A stretch of 64,000 nt of DNA from Puffinus mauretanicus (lineage: Eukaryota; Chordata; Aves; Procellariiformes; Procellariidae), in contig JAJKFH010001865.1 in NCBI GenBank assembly GCA_023333565.1, positions 6,448,001-6,512,000 on the forward strand, written 5' to 3'. The notes under the pieces are model-generated. The model ran no database searches and was not told where the DNA came from. It saw only the letters and a list, made by a program, of their open reading frames with translations. This document shows, piece by piece, positions 31,875 to 44,709 of the stretch; the stretch's first letter is position 1, and each line of letters starts with the position of its first letter. The position numbers were made by a program, and so were the translations under genes.

Positions 31875-34800
31875 TAGAGCCCTTCATAAACTCCCAGCCC
31901 TGCACATCTGGGGTCCCTGTGCCAGGGACTGCAACGAGAGGGGGAAAGGTAGAGGACGTAAATATTTGTATTCTTTATCTGTGTTTTCAATTGCTTTTGA
32001 ATTTAAAAGCTTAAATAAAAAAAATAAAAATCTTATTTCAAGATAAAAATCTTAGCTTTTGATACAATCAAGTTTAGTCTGTAGAAAGAAGAGCAATGCC
32101 AGCCTGTGAAATTCTTGCTTCTGTGCTTCCTCTTTCTTCAGAATTTCCTTTCTTAGGAGGAGTTAGGAACCTTCAGTGCCTGTCAGCTGAGGCCTCTAAA
32201 CAGTCTCAATTCGATCCAGAAGATAGCCTGATTTTCACCAACCCCTGAGAAATAACCAGGCGGCCTCTTAGTGAAGCCAAGAAAGGGATAGTGTATACTT
32301 CCTTTGCTGGGCAGTTCTCATGGTGGAGACCACTAGAGGTCTTTCTACAGAGCATGTTGGAGTTAAAACACCCTGGTCATGATGGTTTTCCAGGGCAATT
32401 GTGAGGTTAGAGGAAGCCCTTACAAATGAGTATTGGGAATCTGTGTATTCGGTGTGAGGTTTCTGGGGGTTTTCAGCTTTTTATCACCTCTTAAAATGAG
32501 AGAAAAAAGAAAAGACGGATTTCCTTCTTTATGTTTTCAAGAGAGATTGTATTTTACCCTCGTTCTCTGAATGATTATGGATGAATGGGTGTAGCAGTAC
32601 TTACAGCTCATTGACTTTATGTTCAGGTGAATACCTGAATATATTGTTCCAAGAGGTAAATATTGACTTATGCCAGCAGTAGTCAATAGCACCATTTTGC
32701 ATGCTCAATGTTGCTCTTCAACAAAAAGAAGTGGTAACAAGGACTGCACAACTGCATACATTCCTTATGTGGGTCTTCATTCAGCTGCTCATAACCACCT
32801 GGAGACTTAAATCATTCTTGCAAACTTTGAGACATTAACAGGGTGAGGGAATATGTTTTATCCTCCTTTCCCACTTTTTATTTGTCTTGAGTGGATTTGT
32901 TTGCTGTTTTCTGATCCTTCTTTGGCATTTAAATCCTGGAAGAATAATACTCTATATTCTCCAGTTACATTTTAAAAGTTAGATAAGAATTGGGGATTTT
33001 TATTCATATTTGGAAGTTGAATCCATATGTATAGTTGTTTTCAGCTCTAGACATGCGATATTCAAGAATTCAACAAGATTATTGTTTTTAAAAGGAGAGT
33101 GCTTTTTTAAAACTCCATCAATAATTAGTTCTTGGACTGATACTTCATATATCCATCACATTTCATTATCATGCAACAACTTTTCATGCCCTGGCAATAG
33201 AACAGCTTTCATTACAGTGACACTATTATACAGTGTTAGTATTCCAAGAAATGAAATATTAGAAAAATGTACATTCGCAGACTGTATTACAAAAAATCTG
33301 TTAACACCCATGAAAATGAGGAAATTCAAAGTTAAGACCAAACATGGGGATTTCTGAAATGAGCGCAACTACAGGGAAACCAGTGCACTGTTTTGGTACT
33401 TCCAGCTCTTCCAAGTCTTTCTTATGATATACTCTATTTCTAATCTCGACTGTTTAACTGTGCCCATTCCCCTTTTTAGAAATAATAGTCTATCCAAAAT
33501 AACGCCTGAAAACAAATTTTAACTTTGATCAACTACTATATGAGGCCAAATTCACATTTCCACTCTCCTTGCCTAAAGTCTTCCAGGGAAAGTACTGGAA
33601 AATTATTTCTTTATAAGGCAGGCTGCTCTTTCACTTGATCCATGTGCACATGTTTAAACTAGGCCTTTTAATACAAAGCAGGTGAAACAATGCCATGAAA
33701 ATGACCAACCTACAAAGCCCTCTAAGAGTCTTATCATAAAAATAATCTTAAAATACCATTATTTATTTCTGTTCAATAACTGGGCACCTCTATAGGTTTG
33801 TATAACACGGGTATTTTCAGTTACATTGTGGATCTGTCCCTGATTCCACTCTGTATTTGAAGCTTCCTTTGGAGTAAATTGCATATACAAAACACAGAGC
33901 ACATAAAAATTCGAGTCCACAAAAATTTGTGGCATTACATAATAATAGTCAGAAACCTGCTTCACTACATTTGATATTTTATCTTCCATACCTGATCGCC
34001 TTGTTAATCACTGGTCAGTTACCAATTCCTCCTTGTATCTCACTAGAAATACTTGTTATTTTCTGAAAGATTGTACTAAAGATATACTTTGCAAAAGAAC
34101 TGCTCTTAAAGAAATGTTGTGTGTCTATTAACCCAAATTTGTGACATTGACTTTGAAAAACAACTGACGTGAATGAAAGGAAGTGTTTTCTTATCATGAC
34201 TGTCACTATTATCCTGTTATGGTACCTCAGCCCTATGAATTTAAATCAGTGAGAAAACAAAACAACAGTAAAACCTAGCTTGGTCTTCCCTCCAACTTTA
34301 ATTTTGCTTTATGCATTGGCTATGTGCTGGCTAAATCACCTTGCATTTGTTTAAATGCTTTACAGGTTTTCTCAGTCCTAGATTTTTTTTTTTTTTTGCC
34401 AGGCGCTACAAGAAGAGTCACATCTCTAACGTTTCACCTCTGTTACCTGCAATAATATATACCACAGGCCAATAAAGTGAGCTCATCAAAACTGTCTGTA
34501 TGACTAAAATTCCCTCATTAGATTGTACAAGGAAGGTTATTCCTTGTTCTTTAACTTTTTAGCACTAATTTTCTGTTTGCCTGACTATTTCTCAACAACT
34601 AAGGAAAGTTTGCGGTTATAGAAATTGGAGCAAAGGAGAAACCTCTTGCTTCTTTATTGATAGAGACCATTTATATATCTCACCATGCAAAACTTACATT
34701 TATTTTTCATAACATCTGAAAGTAAATACATTTTAAGGGGCAGAAGCACAGCAGAGCCTTAAGCAGTCAGCAAAGTAAACATCAGGTGAAAGACAAAAGC

Positions 34801-35720
34801 CTGGAAGAATTGATTATGCCACTTGGCTGCTCTCCTGGGGAAGATAAAAGAGGCCAGGACATGCTCTGCTACTCCCTGCATGTAGAAGTCAGGCTTGGAA
34901 ACAATACTCTGACATCTTTGCCATGCAGATAACTCCAGCAGGCAAGTCTGCTGATTTAACTATTCACATTTTATATTTTTTGTGCCAACTGATTGACAGC
35001 TACAGAACACATTCTACCAGCTTGATCTTTGTGTATTGGCTTTAATGAAAAAGAATGAATTAGGATAGGAAAGGGATGAAACTGAAAAGATAAAGTGATT
35101 AAATAAAAGATTAGGATTCCTGAAGACTGGGTATTCTGCCAAGATAATGCAAGGAGAACTTGAGGCAAGGTGTCAGGCTGTATGCACACAGCCAAAGACA
35201 CTGGATACTGTTCGAACTTCTCCTGTTCAAAGCCTGCTGGGAAATACAACTGCAAAAGAATAACACTTCAGAGATCCTCAGCCTTTGAAAGGCTGGGTCG
35301 CAAACATGGTGTTACCTATTGTGCTGTAATACCTCCAAGCCAACATATCAAAGGACAGCATGCTGCTTACATTCAGTTCCCATTAAATACAATGTCAGTT
35401 AAAACTCACAACATTTCGTGGTACTGTGCTGGATCAAACTGGAGGTACCATGTTACGTTTTGCTGATACAAAGATCTAAATAATAGTCATTATCTGGGAA
35501 AGGAAGAACCTGAACTCTATGAGTTATGAAGTCCGCCCTCCAACAAGCGGGAAAGGAAGGAGCTGCTTTGCACCAGGAGGTGCTGGTCCATTATGATCCC
35601 AGTAAGAAAGACACTAAGACCCTGTAAGTTATCATTGAAAATGCTGGTTATTAGAGCTAACGCTATAAGAAGAGAATAGCATAGATAATCTGCTGAGAAC
35701 CCCAAGTGATGTTGGCATCA
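31875..35720. other. Unique AT-rich sequence, no firm gene
   Basis: Open frames at 33010-33357 (plus, 115 codons, several Cys) and 33759-33989 (minus, 76 codons, Tyr/Asn-rich) have somewhat protein-like composition, but no identifiable family and no convincing splice sites. A run of 15 Ts lies at about 34384-34398. The rest shows nothing. Confidence 0.45.
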
Positions 35721-35723
35721 AAA

Positions 35724-35736
35724 TGACCTCTGACCC
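35724..35736. promoter_or_regulatory. DR1-type nuclear receptor motif
   Basis: TGACCT C TGACCC: two half-sites in the same orientation with one-base spacing, the complement of the AGGTCA-type DR1 bound by HNF4, RXR/PPAR and COUP-TF factors. It sits at the left edge of a GC-richer, CpG-bearing stretch (35736-36140). Function is untested, and one such motif may occur by chance. Confidence 0.3.
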
Positions 35737-36140
35737 ACGCGCGGGCAGACCCTGTCCACAAAAGAGGTTCTCCCATTACGGTCATCTGAGCTATTAAAGG
35801 ATTTTCTTACAAGAAAACAACTCTATTCATCATTTCTACTGTCAAACAGAAAGGATGTTTACAGGAGAACTTCTTGCTGCAGTTGTGGGTAAAGGCAAGG
35901 CCGGGCGCGTGGCGTGATCAGTGGCACCAAGTAGGCGCTGCCGGCAGGCTCCTCGCTCACAATGAGCTGGCTGAGTTTATCCTGCCACAATGAGCTGGCT
36001 GAGTTTATCCTGCCACCAAAAGATTCATACGGCACAACACAACCTGAAGGCCACGCTGGGCATGCAGCACAGCACAGGCCGGCGCCCACTCAGGCTAGTA
36101 GCTAGATGTACACTGACTGCCAGTTGTACAGTGGTCGCCT
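35737..36140. other. GC-richer CpG-bearing stretch
   Basis: Contains GCGCGGG, GGGCGCGTGGCG and GCCGGCGCCC clusters in otherwise AT-rich DNA, and the 28-base duplication at 35958-36013. Short frames on both strands have no motif. It may be a small regulatory island or an unrecognised repeat. Confidence 0.4.
35958..36013. repeat. Perfect 28-bp tandem duplication
   Basis: Two identical units beginning CACAATGAGCTGGCTGAG and ending TTTATCCTGC, at 35958-35985 and 35986-36013. Exact identity suggests a recent slippage or duplication event. Confidence 0.9.
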
Positions 36141-37939
36141 GGTCAGGACCACTGCAGCAGCTGGTTTGGTTTTGATTTAGTCTGAACTTTGACACTTTTA
36201 TAATTCAGAAAGTAGTGATTCCTGAAATGAATATGAAACATCAAGTTGCATTGAGCAAAAAGAAGTTGGAACAGCTGCTTATTCTGGAGAGACAAAATGA
36301 AATAAAAGGGCATAGACATTATGGATAAGAAGTCTGCACAAAATTATGTCCCTATAGCTTCTCCCCACCTTCTCCGGGAGCCAGGCTGTCCAATGGCAGA
36401 ATTAGGATCTGTGTATGAAGAATCTGGCTGTGACAGCTTCAAAAATAAAAGCCAGTAACAAAATGCAAGAGCTTCGAGATCAAGCTCCCGGCCTTGATAC
36501 CTCATGTTCTCAGGGTATGATGATCTGTCTGTTGCTCTTAGCCTAGCCTTTCCCCTTTCCAAATACATGAAATACAAGTGTCAAGGCTTCCTACAGGTCA
36601 CAGCATGATCATTTGTAGGCACTGAAAGGCGGGTCTGTGGAGTACCCTTTACAGCGATCATTCTGCCTACGTCCCATGGCAGCACTGCTCCTCATGACTT
36701 CTGTCACCGTGGTCTTCTTTATCCTAGGTGGGCTCTCCAGATCCTCCTGGCTGGAGCAGGAGTCTGTGCACCATTCAGTTTTCATACGTAAAGGAACCTC
36801 AGTTAATTCTCAGGGAATGAGTTCAAGATTAAGCTACGCCAAAGGCATCCAGTTCTCTACTCTGCCACCTGAGAAGAGGAAAATAACAATATCATATTAT
36901 TTCAATATATTTCATGTCACCACTTTTCTTAAGAAAAGGAGGAATTTTCCAGTTCTGGCATTCTCTCTTCTGAATACACTTGAGAGGTACACCCTACTTC
37001 TGTAAAAATAGCATGTTACATCTGCAAGATATTCAGGCACATGCAGCAAAACATAAATGTGCACAAATTCAATTTCTTGCATTCAGAATGGAGTTTCAAT
37101 TATGTTAAGGTAAATCCAGTGCTATAAGAAGAAACAGAAAAGCTTATAAAATGGAAGTTATGATCTGTGCACTGGTAAGGAAATTACAAAATACAGTGAG
37201 TTCAAAATAAACTCATATGAGAAATTGCACTGACGGGGAAAGATAATATCAGCTAAGCTACCAATTAAAGAAGTTAGTAGATGTAGAAGATGAAAAGTAT
37301 GAAATGGCCATTATATAGAATAATTGCTGGGAGCCAAATGATAGGAAAGAAATAGGAAATGAAGAGAAGACTCAAAAATAATAGAGAAAGAGAAAAAAAT
37401 CTAAGATGGCTGCAATTGTGGGATTAGGAGAGAGAAGTATATTAGTAATAAAAATAGTGTATTTTAGTCCAGAGGTAATTTACAAGAAGTGAATTTGAAT
37501 ATGTGGTTCTGAACTCAACATGACATCAATGAAGTTGCCTCTCTGCTGCCTTGTAGACACTTGTAATGTGAAATCTGACAGCCAAAAGACATAAAAAACA
37601 GCACACTGCCTGGCTGGGAACTGTGGCCATGGGCACTGGAGCATACTCCTCTGCTTAAGAGAAGTATCACTGGTCTCTGTGTTCCTACAGGGAAAGACTT
37701 TGATGTTAAACTTTTCCTCCAAAGACTCACTCCGTGTTGGGAACATATTAAAGATAAAGGGTGCTGTAGGAAGGTGATTGGTGACCTTGCACTGAATTTA
37801 ATCTATTAGAGCAGAATTATTTTAGCTGGCATTCATCTTACTGAGAGAATTATTTCTTGGCACTCACTACTGTAGCAACCGAACACATAATGAACATTAA
37901 TAGATTGTTTTCATCATCATAAGCCTTATGTGAGCTGAG
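36141..37939. other. Unique AT-rich sequence, no gene seen
   Basis: The 122-codon plus-strand frame 36637-37005 begins with a hydrophobic stretch but has no domain, splice or promoter support. The overlapping minus-strand frames at 37480-37746 likewise. Confidence 0.5.
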
Positions 37940-38245
37940 TAAGAATTAGCCCCATTTTGCAGGTGGTGAACTAAGCCCAATCCTTCAACATGATGAACGT
38001 ATCCTACATACTGTTGTATGCCCTCAACTCCCATTGGAATTGCAGAGCAGTGAATACCTCGGAGAAAGCTTTCAGACATCCAAGCGTTTTGTTTAAGTGA
38101 TTTGCTAAAAGTTCTACATGTGTGGTGTTCCTTATTTTCAATTACACTAAAACCATATTACATTAACTGGGCAGGAAGCCAGCGAACACAATCTGAACCC
38201 TACAATACGAACCCAGTGTCTTAACCATAGGATCATTCTTTCCCC
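37940..38245 (-). repeat. MIR/tRNA-SINE relic, near full length
   Basis: CCCCATTTTGCAGGTGGTGA at 37950-37969 is the reverse complement of the MIR core end. At about 38193-38227 the minus strand reads a tRNA-like head, TGGTTAAGACACTGGGTTCG (A-box-like) with GGTTCAGATTG (B-box-like). Both parts in one orientation about 250 bases apart fit one old, diverged SINE. Confidence 0.55.
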
Positions 38246-40446
38246 TTAAAACAGGCACCAAAAAAATCCAGGATTTTCGGCAAAAACAGGTGTTGGGATA
38301 ATGGAATCAGTGCACTTCCCTGGCACAAATGACAATCTGTCGATGAGAGCAAAAGGATAGAAGCAGGAAAGGGGCGGGGGGTGTTGTAAGGAAGCGGTAG
38401 AAGAAAGGCGTATCAAGATTGAGAGGGTGTGGAGGAGGTCAGTAACAGCAGAAAGTGAGGAGAGACAATATGTTTAGTAGCATTAGTAGTGCATACGAAG
38501 GAGGCCATTATGGGAGTGAGAACAAGCACAGCAAATGGTAAGACATGAGTAAATGTATTGCACATGTTTTAAATGAACAAATCTTCAGTACTTGGTATGT
38601 TATTTGTATCCAGACACAGGTAAATCTCTGGAAGAAGTCATATGTACCTTAGAACACCACAATAGCTATAAATATAATGCAATTTCTACCAAATGGTGAT
38701 TTGGATTATATGTTTATTGTTAATTGTCCTTTATGACTCGTGTATTATTTTCTTGTTACAGTGTTACATGTTACAGTGTTTATATTGATTAAGCAATTAT
38801 TAAATGTTGTGATATACTTCTTTATATTGATCCACCACTACAGTAACAATTGTGCTTTGGGGTTTGCTTTTTATTTTATTTATTGTTATCATTCACAGAA
38901 TTTCCTTTCATGTTCTCCTAAGTCCTACACAACAGCTTCTAGACAACTTCTTGAGGGAATACGTGTTAAAAGGATTTCAATGGCTTAAGAATTAACACCC
39001 TAAAATCAAAGGGCATTAGACAGAGGCTTTGATCTTGCAGCTTTGTGTTCTACCACCTTCTCCCACTCCTTTTGATCCCCTCCACCTTTGCTGAAGCTAA
39101 CTACTGCCCAACAAGCAAACCACAAGTTGTCTAAGAGGGAACACATGCTGTCCTCCGTTAAACCAGTTTATTCTGCAGTGTCACTTACATATTCATTTAT
39201 ATTAGATGGTGTTTTGGAGAATTCCTTCTAGCTGCCAGGTCCCACCCCTTCAATGTTATATTCCTCTGTAGGAAGGGAAGATGAACTACATAGACAAAGG
39301 CACAGCCACATGCCTATTGATGAAAGAAAGGCAAATTTTCTTGAGAAAGATAATATGTTCTACCAGAACAACTCATACTGCTGCGCTCAGGCCCAGAAGC
39401 CCTTCATTAAGTGTGTGAAGTTCTTCTAAATAATTTTTGAAAAATTACTACAATACTGCTAAAATTATAAAGCATGGTGGAAGAAGGCACGGGAATGGGC
39501 TGACCCAATTACTCCTGTAAAATTTCCCAAGTTAAAATTATCTATTGTGTCCCTGGTTAAAGATACCACTGGTGCCTAATACTTTCACCTGGTGTGTTGT
39601 ACACAGTGATCAGAGACTTTCACGGTACAGCATCCTCTGTTCAAAGGTAGAGTTGATCCTCACAGATTTGCTGTATCAGATTTTCTGGCAAAAGGACCTT
39701 CAGTGGGATTTGTGGTCTGTTCAAGCAAATGTCAAGAGTCGATATTCACCTTGTGCTCACATTCCCCTCTCTAAAGGGAGAATCGACTACCTAAACTTCT
39801 CTTGGTCAACCACAGGAGAAGTGATAAAGAGCCAACAGTCTAACAGTGGGGGAGAAAAAAAAGGTGAGCTGATAGACATAGATCACACACTGGGCTGAAC
39901 AGCAGCCAAGCTGTCATCCAGTCTATTAACGCTGCAGTCACTCGTCATAACTTTTACCCTACATTGGTCATTGGCTATTTATTTTCAATGAGAGAAATAC
40001 AGTTTGTCAAAATACCAGCTTTTCCTGTTAAAAAAACCTGTCGGATATTTTGCATGTCACCTCTGGAGGGACTGGTCACTTTCTGAGAGCGTGTTGCAAA
40101 TGCCTCTCCAAAGTGATATATCTTGTGTAATAGCCACAACCTCTTTGTTATTTTCGTACATTAGAAAAATAGAAAAACATCTTTTAAATAATCCCACTTA
40201 AGGTTTAAGCTCAGTGCTGCAGAAAGCTGTCATGGTGATTTTGATTTCAGAGTCTGAGCAAAAGGGAAAATGATGAAAATTGCACTGACCTTTAATTCCC
40301 GGTGTAATGGGAGTGGATCATTTCTGTGGTTACTGTATAGACAGCTTTGATGTTTTAGGATGAAACCGTAGGATATTATTCACTGTTCACTTTTGAGAAA
40401 CCATACACATAGCATAAATGTAACTTGAGTTTAACGAAAAATATAT

Positions 40447-40495
40447 GCACACACACACACACACACACACACGCACGCATGCATGCACGCACACA
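40447..40495. repeat. (CA)n microsatellite
   Basis: About 12 CA units followed by CGCACGCATGCATGCACGCA and more CA. A typical dinucleotide repeat with decayed end, likely polymorphic. Confidence 0.92.
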
Positions 40496-43400
40496 GACCA
40501 GCTCAGGTACTACAGAGAATACCAATGTGCAGTAAATTGGAAGAATTTGATCTCTTACCTGTACATCCTCCCCTGTGTGTTCATTTTTATTCCCCATGTC
40601 CTTTGAGTTGTCTGTTATTTTAACATAGTGCCAGGTATCAGAATACTACAAAAATATTGCAGTGCCTCACACAAAGGAGAGCACAAGGGCACACAAGTGA
40701 TGGATATAAATCTGGGCACACTCCAGACTAAGTGTTGCAGGAACAGTAAGGCTTCTGGCAAGCTAGTTTGACTCTCACAAAATAATTTTTACTGGAAAAT
40801 ATGACTAGGATGCTTTTTAGGGACTGTATTAGCCAAGACTGCAATGCAATGGCAAGAAGACAAAGCTGCGAAGGAGGCTGTATGTGACCCGCTATAGGAA
40901 TCAGAAGTGAGATTGGCAAGATAGTCATATCATGCATATGAAAATCTATGAGCACATTACTGAGTACCAGAAAGCAAGAAGCAGAAAGGCAGAGCAGTGA
41001 TTCAGTTTCTCTAAGAAATTATATCCATTACTTTTAAAACCTACACAATAGGTCAGGGGCAAAAACAAGGAATGAAACGGTATGATTAAGGCCACCTACA
41101 GCCTACGGACCTGCTTACATCCATATGGTAAATTTTCAGCTATGACACTTACTTGTTATTAAGAGTGTACTGTACTGCCGATGTCATCAGATTATTGAGC
41201 ACTTCCCAGCTAAAACTGGTTGAACATGAAGAAATCCTTAGAAAACTGAATGAAATGCATAGTTCTTCCCCATACAACATTATTTCAATTTGATTTGTTT
41301 ATTAGCTGGTGTTAATTGGCATAAGGTCAAATATTCAACCCACTTTTGTTATCATTTTAATCTTTAAGGGCCTGAGGATATTACTAGTCATTACTTAATT
41401 GGAATTTCCCTTCAAGTACATTTAATGAAATACCAGGTATGAGAAACTAACAACTTGCAAGAAATTTGTGGTATGCCATGCATCCTTTTTGTATTTGGCT
41501 GTGTATGTTTTTTTAATAATAATTTTTTTTGTTGTCGCTGTGTCACTCTTCCAAGGACCAGAATTTTAATGTTAAAACATTCTGTAGTCTTCTTCCATTC
41601 ATTTTAAGAACATGAGTCATGAGAAAACTCCGAAATTCTTAAAACATAAAACAAGAATAGGCAAAAATTACTACATATCTTCCATACATAATATTCCCAG
41701 CAGCTCACATGTAAAATAGGTTGATTCTCTTGTCTCATCCCATGCTATCAAGAATGACTGGATTGTCTAATTACCGTATGAAACAAGAAACAAGTAGGAT
41801 GTTACAAATCAAAAGGCAAAAGGATATACATAGGCAAAAAAGACAGGAATGAAGATAAAGTGTATTTCTCATCTTTCACATGTCACAATCTCTGACATGT
41901 TTCTTAATGGCATTATGAATTGATCTTGAAATTTATTATTTCCAATATTTTTTTACCCGATGATCAGAGGGAAGTAGCTTTTTCCACTAAAAACAGATGA
42001 TTCCTTCAGTGGCTGAATTAACATTTCTGAATACAAACCACTGCATATTACTTGAGCCAGTGAAGTATATTTGACTTAATATTATTCAACAGACTAATTA
42101 TGGAGAAGATATCCAACCAAATAAACTAAATTAATGGCAAATCTTAAAACTAGGGAGAAATGTTTTCCTTGCATATTTAATCCCATACTGGGTTTGACTT
42201 TGGACAGTAACAGAAGCAAATCCTCTAGCTGATCAGCTTCACAGGAAAACAACCCAACCTGAGAACAGGGATCCAAAACCAAAGGACTCGCAAGCTCTGC
42301 TATTGTTACTGATGGGCTTCATAAGTTCAGTTAGTTAAACAGATAAATGAAGGAAGTCACAGCATCTGCTGAGAAGGTTTGAAGAGTTTAAATAAACACC
42401 TTGTGAAAAGTTGCTCTACCTTACACTACTTTTCCTAACCATTATGTAAGGAAAATATCTCCAAGCCTAGCTTTATTATCAAGCCCTGAGATGAAAACAG
42501 CCCTGGAAAGTCAAATGTTTCTTTCTCTAGCAAGGATAATACCTCCACAGCTGCGGAAGCCAGGCTCTGTACTTGTACAAACTCACATTTTTTACTTCTT
42601 GATAAATGTACTACAATGTATTTTAAAAATGTGGTGGTTGGCACAAGCATCATGTCTGGATCCATCTTTTTGCCTCTCTTCAGTGGTACTCTTTGTACTA
42701 ATACAAAGGAGGAGTGTAAATCATGTTTAGTTGGGAATCCTGGCTACAGATATAATTACTGGAATCCAGGGCTTCGTGGTTCACAACTATTTTTTGCAGA
42801 GATTGATCACTAGAATGTTTCATTTTGTTTTGTACACCAGATCACCTGAGGACAGGTCTTATGCTATTGTCTAAGGAGTATCAGGACTTAAAAAAATATT
42901 TTTTAAATAAGAAAAGCCAAATTGTTGACACCGCAGGCCTGTTTGGTAGTACGTCTTGGCTATACTATTAGTGCTCCCAGCCTGACTTGGCTTCTTGCAC
43001 TTGTTCTTCCCTTTCCCCTTTCATGAAGGGCTCCAGTCCCTTCACTTACACTAGCAGAACAACTACACTGTCACAACTTTTCCTTTTTTACTATTTTTTT
43101 ATGGTTTTTTTCATGTATCTGGTTAATGGTGTGGACACACAAATGGTCAAATAAGTAGGACTGGGGGAATGGCAATGTGTGACAGCAAGAGCAAGAATAA
43201 GGAGCACAGAGCATAGCAGGGGCAGGGATCTCTTAAACGGATTCCCAGCTGACCTCCTCTGGTTCCCAGTTCTCATCTTCTCTCTGGAGAAGCAAGCATA
43301 GTCTACAGCAAAATACGTCTGTTCCTCACCCAGACTCAGTCATAAGAAGGAACGAACAAGAGAGTGATGGCTTGGGGATTCAGGCTCCTGAGGTTACAAG

Positions 43401-43663
43401 TCTCTGCACCCTAGTTAAAGGCTGGTCTTAAACAATCATCACTCATCCCTTAGACCTGCATCTAAGTTAAAGAATACTCTTAAATATTTAGTTATTAGTT
43501 CATGCATTTAACACACATCAGAACTGCAGAATCGCTATGGGCGATAGCAAGGAAGGGAGGGGTACAGCTGAACTGCCAATAACTGCACCTCTCCCTACCT
43601 GATGGCTGCTACACACTAGGAATGAAGAGATTTTACTGTTCTACTTTGTGCTTGCAAATAATT

Positions 43664-43722
43664 TTGTCTAATAATAATAATGAAATTATTATGAAATGAA
43701 ATAATGAAATTATTGAGTACAA
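43664..43722. repeat. AATAATGAAATTATT local repeat
   Basis: The block AATGAAATTATT occurs twice within a run of AAT/ATT triplets, and each copy is nearly self-complementary. A small AT hairpin-capable cluster. Confidence 0.6.
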
Positions 43723-44149
43723 TGTGTCCTGAAAGGCCATGTCCAGCTTGGCTGAAATCTGCCTGAGTAATGCTGTGGAAAAAATGAGAAGAAGATGGGA
43801 GAGAAAAGCTCTTTGTTCACCCTCTTGGTTCTGCATTTGTATGAGGATGAAGTAGACTGCACTGCAGAACAGTAGTTTTGTCACAGAAGATATCTTAGCT
43901 GATAAAAAGAAATAACCTTGTCACCTTCTGTATCCTTTGCTGAAGTTAACATTATGTCATTATGCTTCTGGTATTTTACAGTGAGACACTGAGTCAAAAT
44001 AACATTTCTTTTGTCTTTTTACTTTTTGTCCTCATCCTCAGAGCCTTGAACTCTAGGCATAATGTGGGCCTTGAATTAAACATCTGCTCCCTCTGGATTT
44101 TAGACATTTGCACCTTTACTAGGGACTTCAGCATGGGAGTGTAATCCTG

Positions 44150-44235
44150 TTCTTGCTACCACTGGTGTAAAGTAGGGATCATTACAATGCAGTCAGTGGA
44201 ATTACTCTGGTAGAAAATGGGGGTAAATGGGGCTC
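44150..44235 (+). repeat. Ancient L3/CR1-type 3' end relic (tentative)
   Basis: CCACTGGTGTAAAGTAGGGA followed by GTCAGTGGAATTACTCTGG resembles the 'CTGGTGTAAATCAG...GTCAATGGAGTTACTC' type of repeat widespread in reptiles and birds. It is diverged, so the family is only tentative. Confidence 0.4.
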
Positions 44236-44649
44236 TGGATTGTCCACAGACTTTCAGACAATTGGAAAAGATGTTGCAGTATGTCCTCCAATTACTATTA
44301 ACAAAAGTGCTCTTCCCCACATAGCCATTTTTCTCAAAGTGCCAATTTCTTTTGAGCTCTGCTTCCCATTAAGACTTTTCCTGAATGAGGGCAAATGAGA
44401 GTGATGCTCACTTTCATCAGCTGAGCGGTATTGGAGGACTGGCCTTGCTATTACTATGCACTCACAAGCAGCTCAAAAGCAATTGCAACACACTTGGTTG
44501 TCTAATTTGAAACTTTGAAAAAAGAAAGAAAAGGGTTTTTAAGGCTCAGATCAGTAAGAGAATAGCTTGTGTAGCAGCATTTAAAACTTTCAAGTGCTTT
44601 TTAGAACAAATCCCTTGAGAAGAATTTTTTCCTCTCTTCTCTTTTCCAG

Positions 44650-44709
44650 CGTCCAGGATCTGGTGTGTTTCTCCTGCGAGAATTCGTGACAGCAACAGAT
44701 ATCTTAGAG
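44650..44709 (+). other. Weak candidate 60-base exon
   Basis: Preceded by a long pyrimidine tract ending CTCTTTTCCAG and followed by GTAAGGTAAG, both close to splice consensus. The 60-base segment is open in two frames, and the length is a multiple of three. One frame reads RPGSGVFLLREFVTATDILE. I recognise neither reading. It may be a cassette exon of a gene whose other exons are outside view, or a pseudo-exon. Confidence 0.22.

Larger units (their letters stand above)
38246..44149. other. Unique AT-rich sequence with one CA repeat; no gene seen
   Basis: Apart from the CA repeat at 40447-40495 and a small AATGAAATTATT repeat cluster at 43664-43722, nothing supportable. Frames at 39545-39898, 42435-42813 and 43633-43884 have no recognisable domain. 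Confidence 0.5.

Noticed and set aside
36637..37005. 122-codon plus-strand frame with a hydrophobic N-terminus
   Set aside because: Signal-peptide-like start but no recognisable mature domain, promoter or splice context.
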